A stretch of DNA of 64,000 nt from Episyrphus balteatus. Lineage: Eukaryota > Arthropoda > Insecta > Diptera > Syrphidae. The translations under genes were made by a program, and so were the position numbers. Location: positions 125,399,027 through 125,463,026 of the forward strand of contig NC_079136.1 of assembly GCF_945859705.1 (NCBI RefSeq). The letters run 5' to 3'. Below are positions 12,943 through 26,720 of the stretch, piece by piece. Each line of letters starts with the position of its first letter. The first letter of the stretch is position 1. Below the pieces are notes generated by a model, which made no database searches, was not told where the DNA came from, and saw only the letters and a program-made list of their open reading frames with translations.

Positions 12943-14050
12943 AAAAAAAGAGGTTGTCTGTAAAGCCGGTTTACGGACGATGATTTTACGTGATAACGTC
13001 GTCAGAAAACAGGTTGTGTGCTTTTGTTTAAAATGAGTCAATTGAAGCGTTTACTTTTTTCAAACAATCATAATTTACAAGAAAAAGCTAAAAAAAAAAA
13101 CCTATACAAAATATATACCGTGTGAAAGCTTATTATTTCACCTTTCATATGACGTATCAATATCATTTCAAAGATGCCTACAAGAGAAGTTAGAATTTTT
13201 TAAAGTCAACCATGTCGAATTTTCAGACTGAGATTACGGTACTTCCCACACTGGTGGCTGTTCGGGGGGTAACAGATCTCCACTGGTGTTATGAGGTTTT
13301 TTGCATGTTTCTTGATATACCAAATGAAAGGTAATTGTATCAGGATGCTCATAAAAGTTTAATCAAATTTCTATCTGCTCTTGGTCAAAAGTTATAACCT
13401 GTTGAATTCTAAAATTTTATTTTACCGTAATCTGAAAATTGTGTTTACGAAAATAATTGAAACTTCGCACACATATAGTAGTAGTCATGGTCTATCATTA
13501 CTCTATATTATTATTCCTGTATCTATTAAAGAAAAAAAAGAAAAAAAGAAAAAACGATGAAAATCGGTTAAAAACGGTCAAAAAACTTGTTTTTTACAAA
13601 CTTGTTTCTTCCGTTATTCAGTCAAAGCTCACTAAACGATTCCAAGTTTTTGCACATGTATGCATAAGGCCAAAACCTACATGTCCTATAAGTTTGAGAT
13701 TTTTTGAACGCTCCAAAAAAAAGCTAAAAATCAAAAAATACCCAAAAATACTCCTAAAAAACAAGGTGTTTTTCAAAAATTCATATTTCTAAACGCAGAG
13801 TGTTGGAAAAAAATCCGTATCAGATAGGCGTTTCTCATCTTTCACCTTGCATCTTTAGAATTGTCAAAAAAAAATTTCCTTTACCCAAAATCATCATTTT
13901 GTCATAGCCCCAACACGTTTACAACGTTCAAACAAAACGTTATAGCTTAGTTTCAAAATTTTTTAGAATTTTTTCTTAAATGCAGTTCTTCTTATATTGA
14001 TTTCATCTATCTATAACAAAAAAAAATATTTTTCATTTACCAAAAGGATA
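12943..14050 (-). mobile_element. Copy A of unclassified 1.1-1.3-kb family
   Basis: Read on the minus strand this matches the copy at 48.47-49.76 kb over most of its length. The outer end begins after a poly-A run with GGTTGTCTGTAAAGCCGG and ACGTGATAACGTC. Internal shared phrases include AACGCTTCAATTGACTC, CTTTCATATGACGTATCA, CAACACTCTGCG and TGTTGGGGCTATGACAAAA. It carries a private stretch (about 13445-13740) absent or much diverged in the other copy. Homology fades near 14047. No transposase; internal frames are low-complexity. Confidence 0.8.
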
Positions 14051-15458
14051 GCTCCTTAAAATTTACACTCCAGCTGCTCCTTATACGCATCAATGAACTC
14101 AAAAAAAACCCCTAAAAACCTCAAAGCATTTTCCAAACTTATCCCAAGTCTTAAAGTCTTTAGCGTGATGATGATAGCCATCTTATTAGGTACTATACCT
14201 ACCTAACAAAATTAAAGGTTGCCTCTATATAGGATAAATACCATTTTGGGCAGCTTTGTTATATTATACATTTAATTGGGAGTCCAACAACATCCCAATA
14301 CATCCACTTAAACAGATTGCCTGGATGGTGGATTCTTAGAAGAAGTGCGCTCTCATAAAGAATTATACAAAACACACGCCCAGTCAATCTATAGATCCCT
14401 CTTATAATTAAATAATATTAATTCAGCGCATTCAGCGGTTAAGGGCGATCCATCGAGGAGTATACTTATATCCGGACAACCGAGAGGCGAACCTAATTAA
14501 GCGTTAATCCTTTTTGTATATATACATTTTGTCTTGGTTTTGTGTTTGTTTGATGTTGAATTGTTGAGTCAAGCGTTATTGTTTTGATTGTACTTTGGTT
14601 AGGGTGGGTCTCACACACAAACACTGGTTCTGGAAAATTCAAATAAATCATGACTCGGAGAAAGTATCCTTCTTAAATATAATGTTTTCCATATTCAAAC
14701 GATAATGACGATGATGATGATTGTGTGGGAGAGTCTAATAATTCCTATCACCACCTCGACGATACTTAATTGAAAATCAAACCCTCTTTCATCTGGGTTC
14801 TCTTTCTCTTCCTCTCCCGGCCGATTGGCCTCGGTAGAGAGATGAAGTAGGTTAGGCAAATTTATATCATTTGGGATGGAATTTGTGTGTTTGGTCCTTC
14901 CAAATACTGCGTACACACAAAATAAACTTACAAAAGTCAGCTCTCTCGAAAGAGAGTGTTACTAGAATTTTAGGCATCAAATAGAAGATATGGGGGAGTA
15001 GCGGGAGAGCATCAGCCATATATCAGAGACGACACAGAGTCTACAAATTGTATCTATCGGAAAGTTTGTTATTCTCGATTTTCGGTCATAAACGCTGGAC
15101 AGATGGCTTGTTGGTTGTCGGTTTGGTTGGCTGACCGGATGACTGGTCGGATTGGTTTGGAGTATAAACCAAACTATGCTTCTCTTCTTCATATAATACT
15201 CCTACCTCTCCTATTAGCAATTTGATTTATTGCTTTATCTGTTGGGATGATATACACTTTGCGCTTCAGCAAAGCTATGAGAGCTCTGAAAGCGGGAGCT
15301 GGGCAGTGAGCTCAACATCAAACAATGGCTGTTTGTTATGTTGATGGTAAAATTTCTGCAAGTCCATGCATCCAGATCCATGGCAATGGTAAAATCTGAT
15401 TTGAAAGTTTTATTTTTTGTTTCCTTTACAAATTTTAAAAGTATACACTCATTCAGCA
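14051..15458. other. Noncoding stretch with mixed-composition island at about 14.7-15.4 kb
   Basis: Less AT-rich than average in its second half, with several short frames on the minus strand (14695-15459) that lack recognisable domains. A small perfect inverted repeat (CTCTCTCGAAAGAGAG) lies at about 14942-14957. It could be conserved noncoding DNA. No gene called. Confidence 0.4.
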
Positions 15459-15461
15459 TTA

Positions 15462-17160
15462 TAGCCCAGGGAAATTAGTAATTTAAATCGCATTTTTCGC
15501 GGGACAAAATTTTTTTCATGAAATGTGTTCGGGTGGTTGTCCTTATCATAAAAGTCAATTTGTTGGGATAATTGGAGGTTGGGAACAGCCGCCATCTTGG
15601 AAAAGAGATTGGTATCGTTTTTATTGAATAGCTCCATTGTTATTCATTTTAACAAAAAATGACAAAGGTAAGACTTATTAACAATAAAATTATCTAAGAA
15701 ATGATATACAAAACAATTCCATGAGTTGATTAAATAAAATTTTATAGTTGGTCAAAGTGCGGGTTTGTATCGCAAGGTTGGGACAAAATGACATTTTTTC
15801 ATATATCTGACGAACTTTTGATTTGTTTGGATAATTCTTCATGAATGAATTGTAGTACTTATAATTACCTATAAAATGAGCCCACAATCGTTATTGTCAC
15901 CATCGTATTGTAGAAGTAATCTAACTCCGAAACTCTCCATGTACTAGTCAAAAGTAAGAAAAAAAGCTGTTTTTTTGCTAGTAGGCCGAGAAAATTTTGG
16001 GAGTACAGGTACAACCAAAATATAAGTACGCAGTTTTGCAGCCATACGCGTGTTAATGTCGATTTCAAAGGTCTGACAACTCTAATTTTGTGCTTTATAC
16101 GGTTTTTGAGGGGTTAAATAACGTAAGTTTTCCAGTTAATGTGAATGGGCTAAATTTATACTATTTGAAATTATAAATATACAAGCTGATGCTCTATTAT
16201 TTTTCCTAAATCTGAACACCCCAATCTTGAGGATGTGACCAATAGAACTATATATAAGCCGTTTATACGATTATGTTTTACAAGCTTTTTTTGTTTAGAT
16301 TTTTGTTTGTTTATATGAATTGAAAAGCCTGATATGGTTAGTTAAAAAAGCTTATATCGTGAGTTCTATTAACCCCATAGCCGAGATTGAGGTGTCCAGA
16401 TTTAGGAAAAATAATAGAGCATCAGCTTGTATATTTATAATTTCAAATAGTATAAATTTAGCCCATTCACATTAACTGGAAAACTTACGTTATTTAACCC
16501 CTCAAAAACCGTATAAAGCACAAAATTAGAGTTGTCAGACCTTTGAAATCGACATTAACACGCGTATGGCTGTAAAACTGCGTACTTATATTTTGGTTGT
16601 ACCTGTACTCCCAAAATTTTCTCGGCCTACTAGCAAAAAAAACAGCTTTTTTTCTTACTTTTGACTAGTACATGGAGAGTTTCGGAGTTAGATTACTTCT
16701 ACAATACGATGGTGACAATAACGATTGTGGGCTCATTTTATAGGTAATTATAAGTACTACAATTCATTCATGAAGAATTATCCAAACAAATCAAAAGTTC
16801 GTCAGATATATGAAAAAATGTCATTTTGTCCCAACCTTGCGATACAAACCCGCACTTTGACCAACTATAAAATTTTATTTAATCAACTCATGGAATTGTT
16901 TTGTATATCATTTCTTAGATAATTTTATTGTTAATAAGTCTTACCTTTGTCATTTTTTGTTAAAATGAATAACAATGGAGCTATTCAATAAAAACGATAC
17001 CAATCTCTTTTCCAAGATGGCGGCTGTTCCCAACCTCCAATTATCCCAACAAATTGACTTTTGTGATAAGGACAACCACCCGAACACATTTCATGAAAAA
17101 AATTTTGTCCCGCGAAAAATGCGATTTCATGCCCATATTTTGACTAATTTCCCTGAGCTA
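15462..17160. mobile_element. 1.7-kb foldback/MITE with about 800-bp inverted arms
   Basis: The left arm (15462 to about 16262) and right arm (about 16345 to 17160) are reverse complements over roughly 800 bp, separated by a loop of about 80 bp. Near the outer ends the arms differ by only scattered bases, with one 14-20-bp indel beside the termini. The loop-proximal part is more diverged. Ends read TAGCYCAGGGAAATTAGT. TTA flanks both sides (15459-15461 and 17161-17163), a plausible 3-bp target duplication. The same two 50-65-residue frames appear in each arm, which reflects arm identity and not coding. The superfamily is uncertain; a TTA duplication would suit PIF/Harbinger. Confidence 0.85.
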
Positions 17161-17163
17161 TTA

Positions 17164-17534
17164 TAGTATTTTTCAATCAGGGCTGTCTAGGAAGAGGGGT
17201 GGAAAAGGGGGAAGAAACGCTCTGATTTTATTTTTGAGCCTAAAACTAACTAATATATAAAAAAAATTATTGGCATGAAGCTCTAAAAACCTTTAGAAAC
17301 AACAAATCTTTGGAGTTCGATGGTCTGTCTTGAAAAATGAAAAGAAAGAAAAATGGTTTATAATTGGGCTATCAGTTCTAGTTGTTCCATTTTAAAAATG
17401 GCGATAATATGTTTTGCAAGATCAACCACAGACCAATTTACCTAACGAATTTCTGGCTGAAAGCCGCTTAGCCATTTAGAAGCAGGTTTGTAAAAATATC
17501 AATCAAAAATGCTTTTGAAATTAAAAAAAATAAA
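17164..17534. other. Spacer between foldback and mini-me-like copy
   Basis: No gene recognised. A short G/A-rich stretch with GGGGTGGAAAAGGGGGAAG lies near 17195-17213. The rest is ordinary AT-rich sequence. Confidence 0.5.
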
Positions 17535-19160
<1,626 letters not shown>

Positions 19161-19720
19161 AAAAAAATTTATTGCAAATAAAAAAAATTTGCAAAGAAAA
19201 AAAAAACATTTATTGCAACTGAAAAATATTTGCATTAAAAAAAAATTTTGTTGCAACTGAAAAAATTTTTTATTGCAAATAAAAAAATTTCTACATTGAA
19301 AATAAAAAAAATTCAATGCAAAATGTGTGCATCAAATATTTATTTTTAATAGGTACTCGTCGAATTTCTTACAACTTTGGCAATTTGACCATACATAAAC
19401 TTTTTCAACTATAATATTGAAGATAATATAAGGTCACAAAGTGAAAGTTGTGAGAAATTCGACGAGTATTAAAAAACAAATGTTAAATGCACACATTTTG
19501 CAATACATTTTTTTTTTTTCAATGCAAAAAATTTTTTTAATGCAAAATATTTTCATTTGCAATAAAAATTTTATTTTCAATGCAAATTTTTTTCATTTGC
19601 AATAATTTTTTTTTTCTTGCAAAATATTTTTAGTTGCAATAAAAATTTTATTTAATGCAAATATTTTTCAGTAGCAATAAATACTTTTTTTTTCAATGCA
19701 ATTTTTTTTTTTTTAATTTT
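19161..19720. mobile_element. Foldback of TTGCAATAAAA-type subrepeats
   Basis: The left part (about 19165-19385) is a run of ATTGCAAnTGAAAAA units. The right part (about 19430-19715) is the reverse complement (AATGCAAATATTTTT and TTGCAATAAAAATTTT). The inner arms share ACTCGTCGAATTTCTnACAACTTT and TGCACACATTTTGCA, with the centre near 19405. It abuts the 3' end of the mini-me-like copy, which probably inserted at its edge. Outer boundaries are approximate and no target duplication could be read. Confidence 0.7.
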
Positions 19721-20399
19721 TAATGGAAAGCAAATGCATAAAATATAAAATGATTTTTCCACAACCCTGTAGTATACATAAAATAATCTATTTAAGAACT
19801 GAAGGGAAGTTAGACTTCAAAATAGAATTTATCCAGTGAATTTCTCCTTTACTTCTTAATTTTCCTACAATAAGCAAATGTGAATTATAAGAAGGGAAAC
19901 ATTTTTAATATGTACTACAAATATTTTCCAAATCATTGAAGCAGATATTTTTGGATCAGGGTCTCAAAATAAGACTTGGTTTACAGATATGAATTCACAA
20001 TGAGCAGGCCTATAGGTACATTTAGGTCAAAAAACTAAAAATCTATTTTCATAAGATTTTCGAAAAAAAATTCATAAAAAATAGGCATTTACAAAAAGTT
20101 TCTCCAAATCCATCGAGTAGTACATCAAGAGGAAGATCTTTTTAAGCTCTATTCATAATTGATAAACCAAAATGTTTTTGGACGTTAAGTTTATTTGCAA
20201 TCGAAATATATTTTTTTTTTAAACATTCGGAAGCATATATTTTCGGACCAAAGATTCGAAATATTTTTTGATTTACAGATATACCTATTGCATGGTTAAT
20301 TTTACCAGAAGTTAAGTTTTACCTGACGTTTTTTTGATGTGAAAACTTCTTTAGTATCGTAGTGATTTGAAATAAGATGAAACGAAAAAGCGACAGAAA
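19721..20399. other. AT-rich noncoding stretch
   Basis: No gene recognised. Two similarly worded stretches (19935-20010 and 20225-20290: AAGCAGATATTTTTGGATCA and AAGCATATATTTTCGGACCA, each followed by GATTCGAAATA-like or TCTCAAAATAAG text) suggest an old duplication of about 290 bp. Confidence 0.4.
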
Positions 20400-21055
20400 A
20401 AATTAATCGAATATAACTTTTTCGTTTTAATAGATAGATGAATACAATTTATACCGTGGGTAGGTAATAGAATAAACTATTATTGTACAAAATTTCAATT
20501 TGTTTCATGTTCAAAATTCTGAAATAACGGTGAATATATGTTATATCTTTTGATCTAGAATACATACAAATTTTACTTAACTTTAATAGGCATACTGATA
20601 ATATTACCTTTTATTTGATATATATCACACATAACGGTCCGTGCTCCACAAGTTACACAATCATAAATGGAAAAACTTGAAAAATACCTCAAAACACCTG
20701 TGGAGATCTGTTGACGATGACCAGTGTCTCAGTTTGAAATTTCCACATGGTTGGCTTTAAAAAATTCTTACTTCTTTTGTAGGCATCGTAGAAATATGAT
20801 TGAAGCGTCATATAAAAGGTGAAATAATAAGCTTTCAGATGATATAGAATTTATTATAGTTTGTCATTTTAAAAAATGGTATTAGAAGAGAAAAACATTT
20901 TTTTTTTTCATGAAAAATGATTCTTTTGAATATATTATTTTTATACTTTTGTCGCATTGTAAAAATTTAATTATGGCTTTATTCTTTAGGAAAATTTGTT
21001 AGCTTTTTAATAGTAGAGTTTTTTTTTTCAAGAAAAATGATTTTTTAAGGTTTCA
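20400..21055 (+). mobile_element. Copy C (diverged, partial) of unclassified 1.1-1.3-kb family
   Basis: It shares ordered phrases with the copies at 12.94 and 48.47 kb: TTACCTTTnATTTG, ACCTCAAAACACC, GATCTGTTG, GTTGGCTTTAAAAAATTCTnACTTCTnTTGTAGGCATC, GGTGAAATAATAAGCTTTCA and GCATTGTAAAAATTT. The orientation is that of the 48-kb copy. The terminal ACGTGATAACGTC blocks were not found, so it looks truncated or eroded. No coding content. Confidence 0.7.
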
Positions 21056-24000
21056 CTTTAAATACGTGTGAGGGTTCTTAAGCTGTGTACCTATAATTCT
21101 ACTAAACAAGTATTGATTTAAAAAAAAAAAAACAATTTCCCCTCCTCTTAAAAAAAAAACTTCTGCCTCTGTCCTCTCATCCTTAATTACAAATAAATTA
21201 ATGGAAATTATCTTATGAAATCGAGACTCCACAGACTTGATTAAAGAGGGATTCATCTCTGCGACTATTAACACAAATAACCCATAATAAACCGCCTCAT
21301 AAATTGTTGAAATTGTTGCAAGAAGAAGACGAAAAGAAATAGGTAGTTTTTTTTTATTATATTCTCTCCTAGACCAAAAGGTCAATCATCTTAAATAGAT
21401 ACGAATGCGGTCTCGAATTTATGGTAACCACTTGTACCTTCCTTCATTTATAAGAAGAATCGTGTACTTCTCAAGGGGATTGTTTAAGTTATATGGTTTT
21501 GATATGTTGCCGCGGCGGATTGGGGCATGATGTTACTCATCGTCATAACAACATACAATCACGATAATCTTCTTCTGCTGTTGATAGATGGTACCTGTAT
21601 TTGATGGTTTTATATGAGGGCAAAATCATAACTTTTTGACACATCCCACCTCATTTTATTTGTTGTATATAGATGAAAAGAGAGATCTTATTGAAGGAAG
21701 AAAAGTTCACACGACCAACCGACAAGATATACGTACTCAATCGAAAAGGATGCGAAACAAAAGATATACACACAACAAGTTTCAGATACAAAAGGATTCT
21801 CCGGAAAACAATCGGAACTATCTTAACCCATTTTACCCAGCAAAACAATATCCGACCAAGTCAAGCGACCGACCGGACGACTTCGTTCGACAATAACTAA
21901 CATACAAGACACAATCATAATATATTGGATTGGGAATGAACCTTTTTGTTTAGATTGTTAGTTCAAGAGTTGGGTTTTTTCTTCTTCTTCCTTTGACTTG
22001 TCATCATCATTATCATCATCATAACAGCTAGTTGAGGGCTACTTTTTGTCTAAAAAATTCTATCTTTCTTTCTTCTTTCGTTTTCAAAACAACTTGAACC
22101 ATATTCCAAAAAGGATTCAAAAAGGACGAATCAGGAGATATGACGTACATGTGTTTGTGTATACGAAAATTAAGTCCACAGAAATAACAAAACACAAAGT
22201 GGAGCCAAATCAATTCAGAGAGGGTAAAACAAAAGGGTTTTCACTTTATTATGTTACCCCGTAGAATGGAGGTGTTTGCAAAAAGGAACAACACTCTTCG
22301 AGGACGAAAATAAAAAAAAAAAAAAAATAGGAAAACTTACCAAGAAAAAAAAAATAGGAAAATTCTTAGAAACCTCAGAGTGAGAGACTAAAAGAAGGAG
22401 AGTGAAAAAAAAGCCAACGAGTATGGGAGACAAAGGGAAAATGAAAGAAAAAAAGTTGAAACTAGAAGGACTAAGTGAAGAGGAGACTGACGTCGCACAT
22501 AGGAGTATTTGCAGTAAAAACCTGGTCATAAGTCGATTTTCTGAAAATCAAAATTGACACCAAAAAGTTTGGCAAAGTGGGTGCAAAATAAACCTGTGTC
22601 AATATGCTGCACTCATTTTTTTGTTTTTCGATCGTGTCTTGTTACAAAAATGAGTTCAAAGTTAACTGTTACATCTACCTCATTTTTATTTGAATTCGAA
22701 GTATTTTGGTAAGTGTTATTCTATATGCGATATCGAAGTGTTGTGATAGAAATCTAAAAAAAGTTATTTATTAACGATATTAATAAAGTTTTGAAAATTT
22801 TAGATGGTTTTTTCTATTTTAATTCGGGCTTACAACTAGTATCTAAAAATTTGATATTTTTGGTAAGTTATTATTTGAACTTTAATGATTTTGTTTTAGT
22901 ATACCCCGTTATTCTGCGATGAATTGAAACTTATGAGTTAGTTTATATATTCTTTAACACAATGCAACAAAAATTGGGTGCTCTTAGGTGCTCTTTAGTG
23001 AATCGAGGGTCAATTAGTTTTTCATTTTCTGATAGAAAATACTCCTTACTTTATGCAACGTTTTTTATTTTTAAATTAAATTTACTGATGTTATTAGTGT
23101 ATTTTTTTTTTTTTTGGTGATCTTAATTAAGGTTGGGGAAGAGAGAAAAGAAGCTGGGAATTGCGTATTAGGGATGAGGAAAAAATTTTGAGAAAAATAA
23201 TGTCGACAGGCGGAGTACAGGCCATTAATCAATTTTTTTAGTTTTTGGTAAAAAAATAAAAATAACAAAAACTAGGTTTATATTGTATTTTCTTGTAGGA
23301 ATACTCATTTTAAACAGAAATAATAACAAAAACCACGAAAAATAATTATGGCCAGGTTTTTGATGACAATACTCCTATGTGCGTCGAGTCGAGACAATGA
23401 AAGTAAGTTTTAAGGAAAAAGTTCATTTTTTTGCCTCTTTTTTTTTTTTTATTGTAAAACTGAGGAATAGAAAAAAAAAAAAACTGAAGGATGAAAAAAA
23501 TAAGGTTTTAGAAACACACTTTTGTGATTGCGCGATGCTAGCTATATCTAAACCTAACCAGGTTGAATAGGATATATAGGAGAAGAAGAAGACAAAAAGT
23601 TGTAATATGGATCGCATGAATACTCCCGTGCGAGTTAATCTTCTTTACACTGCCAATCATTAAGTTAACTAGCATTCCGACATTTACTTTGGCTCTAAGT
23701 TTTGGATAGATAAGTTGGTGCTGCCGTGCTATCTAAAAAGAGGGGGAATGAGATTAGGTTTTTTGATAACTTAGAGGTGGGGAGAATGTGGCCAAGTGTA
23801 ACGTGTGTACCTCGATTCTAAGCTACGAAATGATGTGATTCTAAGACAAAAAAAAAAAAACGGAGGGAGTTTTTTTTTTGAATTTTAGAAGAGTTCCCTT
23901 GGGATTTTGTTTTTTTGGCAGGTCTACAGAAAGTAGACCTTTATTAATGTCTAGATAGAATATATATAAATTCGTATGTCTAGCACTTTAGAAAGCTTTA

Positions 24001-24555
24001 AAGAAATAAAATTAGGTATAAGAAAAAAGATTGTTTTTTTTTTTAACTTACTGTGAAAGAAATAAAAAAAAATTGAGAATCTGTTTCAATGTTTTTGGAT
24101 ATTACCCTTACTTTCAACAATTTGTACCTTTGGACATTTATTGTTTTCAAGAAATCAAATATTAAAGAAAATCTTCTTATTTTTTTTTTTTTTTTTTATT
24201 ATTTTGTTATTTTTTGTGATTTTGTTGAAAGAAGGTGAGAAAAGGAGATCTTTCAGACACAAGTAAGATTCAACTTTAATTCCTTTTGGCTCCAAAAAAA
24301 ATAGGACAACAAGTATTGTGATAGTGAAAAAAATTGTTAAAAAGGTGGGTAATAATAAAAAACAATAAGTGCTCGCTAAGACAAACTTGTCTTCAGAGTT
24401 AGATGGGAAACAAAAAATTTGATCTATTTCCCAAAATGATATAAAATATTCAATACCTATTGGTCTCAAATAAATGAACCAATTTTATATATTTTGACAA
24501 TTGAAAAGATGGCATCCAAAAGTCCATATTATAGAAATCATAACGTGAAAATACA
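21056..24555. other. AT-rich noncoding stretch, no element resolved
   Basis: Many short low-complexity frames on both strands (for example 21053-21385, 21636-21900, 22254-22529, 24155-24469) but no domain or codon pattern to support a gene. 21630-22260 is slightly less AT-rich. I see no matching termini and no tandem period. Confidence 0.5.
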
Positions 24556-24559
24556 CATA

Positions 24560-25330
24560 CATATTAGGGTAGGTCAAAAAAAAAATCGAAATTCGTTTTT
24601 TCGATTTTGTACTCCGAAAAATCGATTCCTAGACACCTCTAGAATATACACACCAAATATGAGCTCTTTATACTAATGGGAAAGTAGTCCGCTTCGCAAT
24701 TTTCCATTTTTACATCAAGCTTCTACGAAAAAAAAAATCCTTTTTTTATTCATTGACTTTTTAGCAATTTTTTTAACATATTCTTGTAGAAAATTGAACG
24801 CTCTACAAAAAAGGTCTTAAACATATTTTTCAATTATCTAACCGTTTAGTAGATATTTGAAGTCCAAAAATCTAGAAAATCTTCAAAAAATTCGTTTTTT
24901 GTTCTTAATTTTGTAACAAATTGAAAAATTATAATAATCAAACGCGCATGACATATTCTTGTAGGAAACAGATTGCTACACAAAAAAGGTTTTATTCAAT
25001 TTTTTCATTAATCTAACCATTCTAAAGATATTCGAGGTCAAAGTTAAAAAAAAAATTACAAAAACAATTTTTAATTTTAAAAATTTTCCAATTCACTGAA
25101 ACTTCATTATTTTCAAATAAACAAGATGTATTCTTGTAGGGGCTTAAACGTTCTATAAAAAAATTCCTTGACATCAAATTGATTGCTTTAACCGTTTAGA
25201 AGATATTCGTATCCAAACCAATGCCCACTGATTTCAAATCTCTAAAAATACCTTCAAAAAAATGAAAGCAAAATTAATTATAACTCAAAAACCTTAAAAC
25301 AATATTTGCATTTTAAATCCAAAAGTTGAA
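24560..25330. repeat. Tandem array with 175-bp period (3 units)
   Basis: The phrase CATATTCTTGTAGRAAA starts at 24777 and 24952, and the variant TGTATTCTTGTAGGG at 25127, so spacing is exactly 175 bp twice. Each unit continues with CG(C/T)TCTAnAAAAAA and then AACCnTTTAGnAGATATTCG. The leader (24560-24776), with GGGTAGGTCAAAAAAAAAAT and TCGAAATTCG, may be part of the same element. No terminal repeats found and no coding content. Confidence 0.8.
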
Positions 25331-26249
25331 GTAACATCTTATGTCACACATAAAAAAAATAGAAGATTAATTATATCAAAAACCTATACCAAGTTTGTCA
25401 ATATTTCACCTATTCATATTTATTTATTTATCGAAAAGACCAACAAATTATATCCATATCCCCATTTAATATTCAAAACGAGAGAGATATGGAATGCCAC
25501 CCATCAAGTCACACAGAAAAAAAACACACACACAAAAAAAATCTAGAGCATCACAAAAAAAAAAACATAATTTTCAAATAGCCTTTGCGATAACCAAATT
25601 GACCACTCCTGCATGTTTCAGTGCATCTCTCTAATCGCATTATATAAACCTCTACCATGCCTATAGCTTATAACTCTCCTTATATGGCCAACAAAAACAA
25701 AAAAAAAAAAAATTTTAATAACATCTCTCAAAAGGCCTAAAAGCTTCTGTGATCTCTATAGAAGATATGTGAATTAACACTTAAAAAGTGACGATGACAA
25801 ACCTTTAATCGAAAAATCTCTCTCATTTTCCTTAAAAAATGATGAGAAGAGAGAGGGGAAAAGGGGGGGGGGGATTCTAAGAATCTGAAAGTGTTCCTTT
25901 TGATAAAAATCAATCATTTTGATTCTAACATTTTTTTTTTTTTTTTGAAAAATATCTCCAAAAATTCCAAAAATAATTTAAAGCAACATTTATGCATATG
26001 TTGCCATATAATTTGCAACCCTCTTTTCCATCACAATCGACCTCATTTCTCATCAAGTTCACAATATTCTAACTCAAATTGAATTTTCTCGTCCAAAAAT
26101 TTATCAAAACTCGTGTTAGTGAGGTCAGTGATGCTGACAAAAAATCATTTTTGATAACAAATTCAATTCTAGCAACATGTTGCTAGCAACATCATATTAA
26201 TGGTTGAGTTGCGCAATACAATTTTTACTCAAAAAATTTTTTGAGTGGA
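25331..26249. other. AT-rich noncoding stretch
   Basis: No gene recognised. An 11-G run at 25863-25873 stands out. A small palindromic tract around AGCAACATGTTGCTAGCAAC lies near 26172-26191. Confidence 0.5.
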
Positions 26250-26720
26250 ATTCAATGACAACGACAACGATGGACACGACACCACACGAAACCGACACAC
26301 AACATAATAACGAAGAAGACCCAAGTTCATTCTCCATCGGAGGGCTCGAACGGAGACAAGTCTAGCGCAGGCAGTGTATATTTGACAATTGTCGGAAAAT
26401 TTTTATGTGTAAATTTTTCCTTTCGTATAAATAAATACATGTGTCGTATCGAGGTGAATATCTTTTCCATACCACCCGCATTGGGATAACGTCTTTTTTG
26501 GAACTTGAGTCAAAATCATTTCGGCAAAATACCGTCGTCGTGTTGTCTTCGTTGTTGTCGATGCTGCTGCTGCTGGCTGCTTCTGCTTCTCTGGTGGATG
26601 TCGACACAGTGTGGTGTATGCCCTATTTGAATTGGCTGATGAAGTTGGAGCAATAAAGTGCGTGAGGGTTGTTCGTCAGTGTTAAAGTGACTTTTACGCG
26701 AAGCAGAGCTAGCTTGTTAA
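26250..26720 (+). promoter_or_regulatory. GC-elevated island with candidate initiator promoter
   Basis: Composition rises sharply compared with both sides. TCAGTGT with its A at 26678 fits the insect initiator. AGAGC at 26705-26709 lies at +28 to +32, where a downstream promoter element is expected, and matches that motif in four of five positions. No TATA box is obvious. Downstream to about 27010 the text (GTGACTTGCAACG, GCGCTTGTGTGTCGCG) could be 5' UTR but no coding exon follows that I can recognise. A 71-codon plus-strand frame at 26441-26656 with a Leu-rich stretch lies upstream of the initiator and is probably chance. This is a weak, composition-supported suggestion. Confidence 0.25.

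Noticed and set aside
15690..16922. Identical 60-65-residue frames on opposite strands, which could suggest a duplicated gene
   Set aside because: They mirror each other because the two arms of the foldback are nearly identical. The composition is not convincing as protein.
26441..26656. 71-codon frame with a Leu-rich stretch resembling a signal peptide
   Set aside because: The hydrophobic part comes from CTG/GTT trinucleotide repeats, an opposing frame is equally open, and no mature domain follows.
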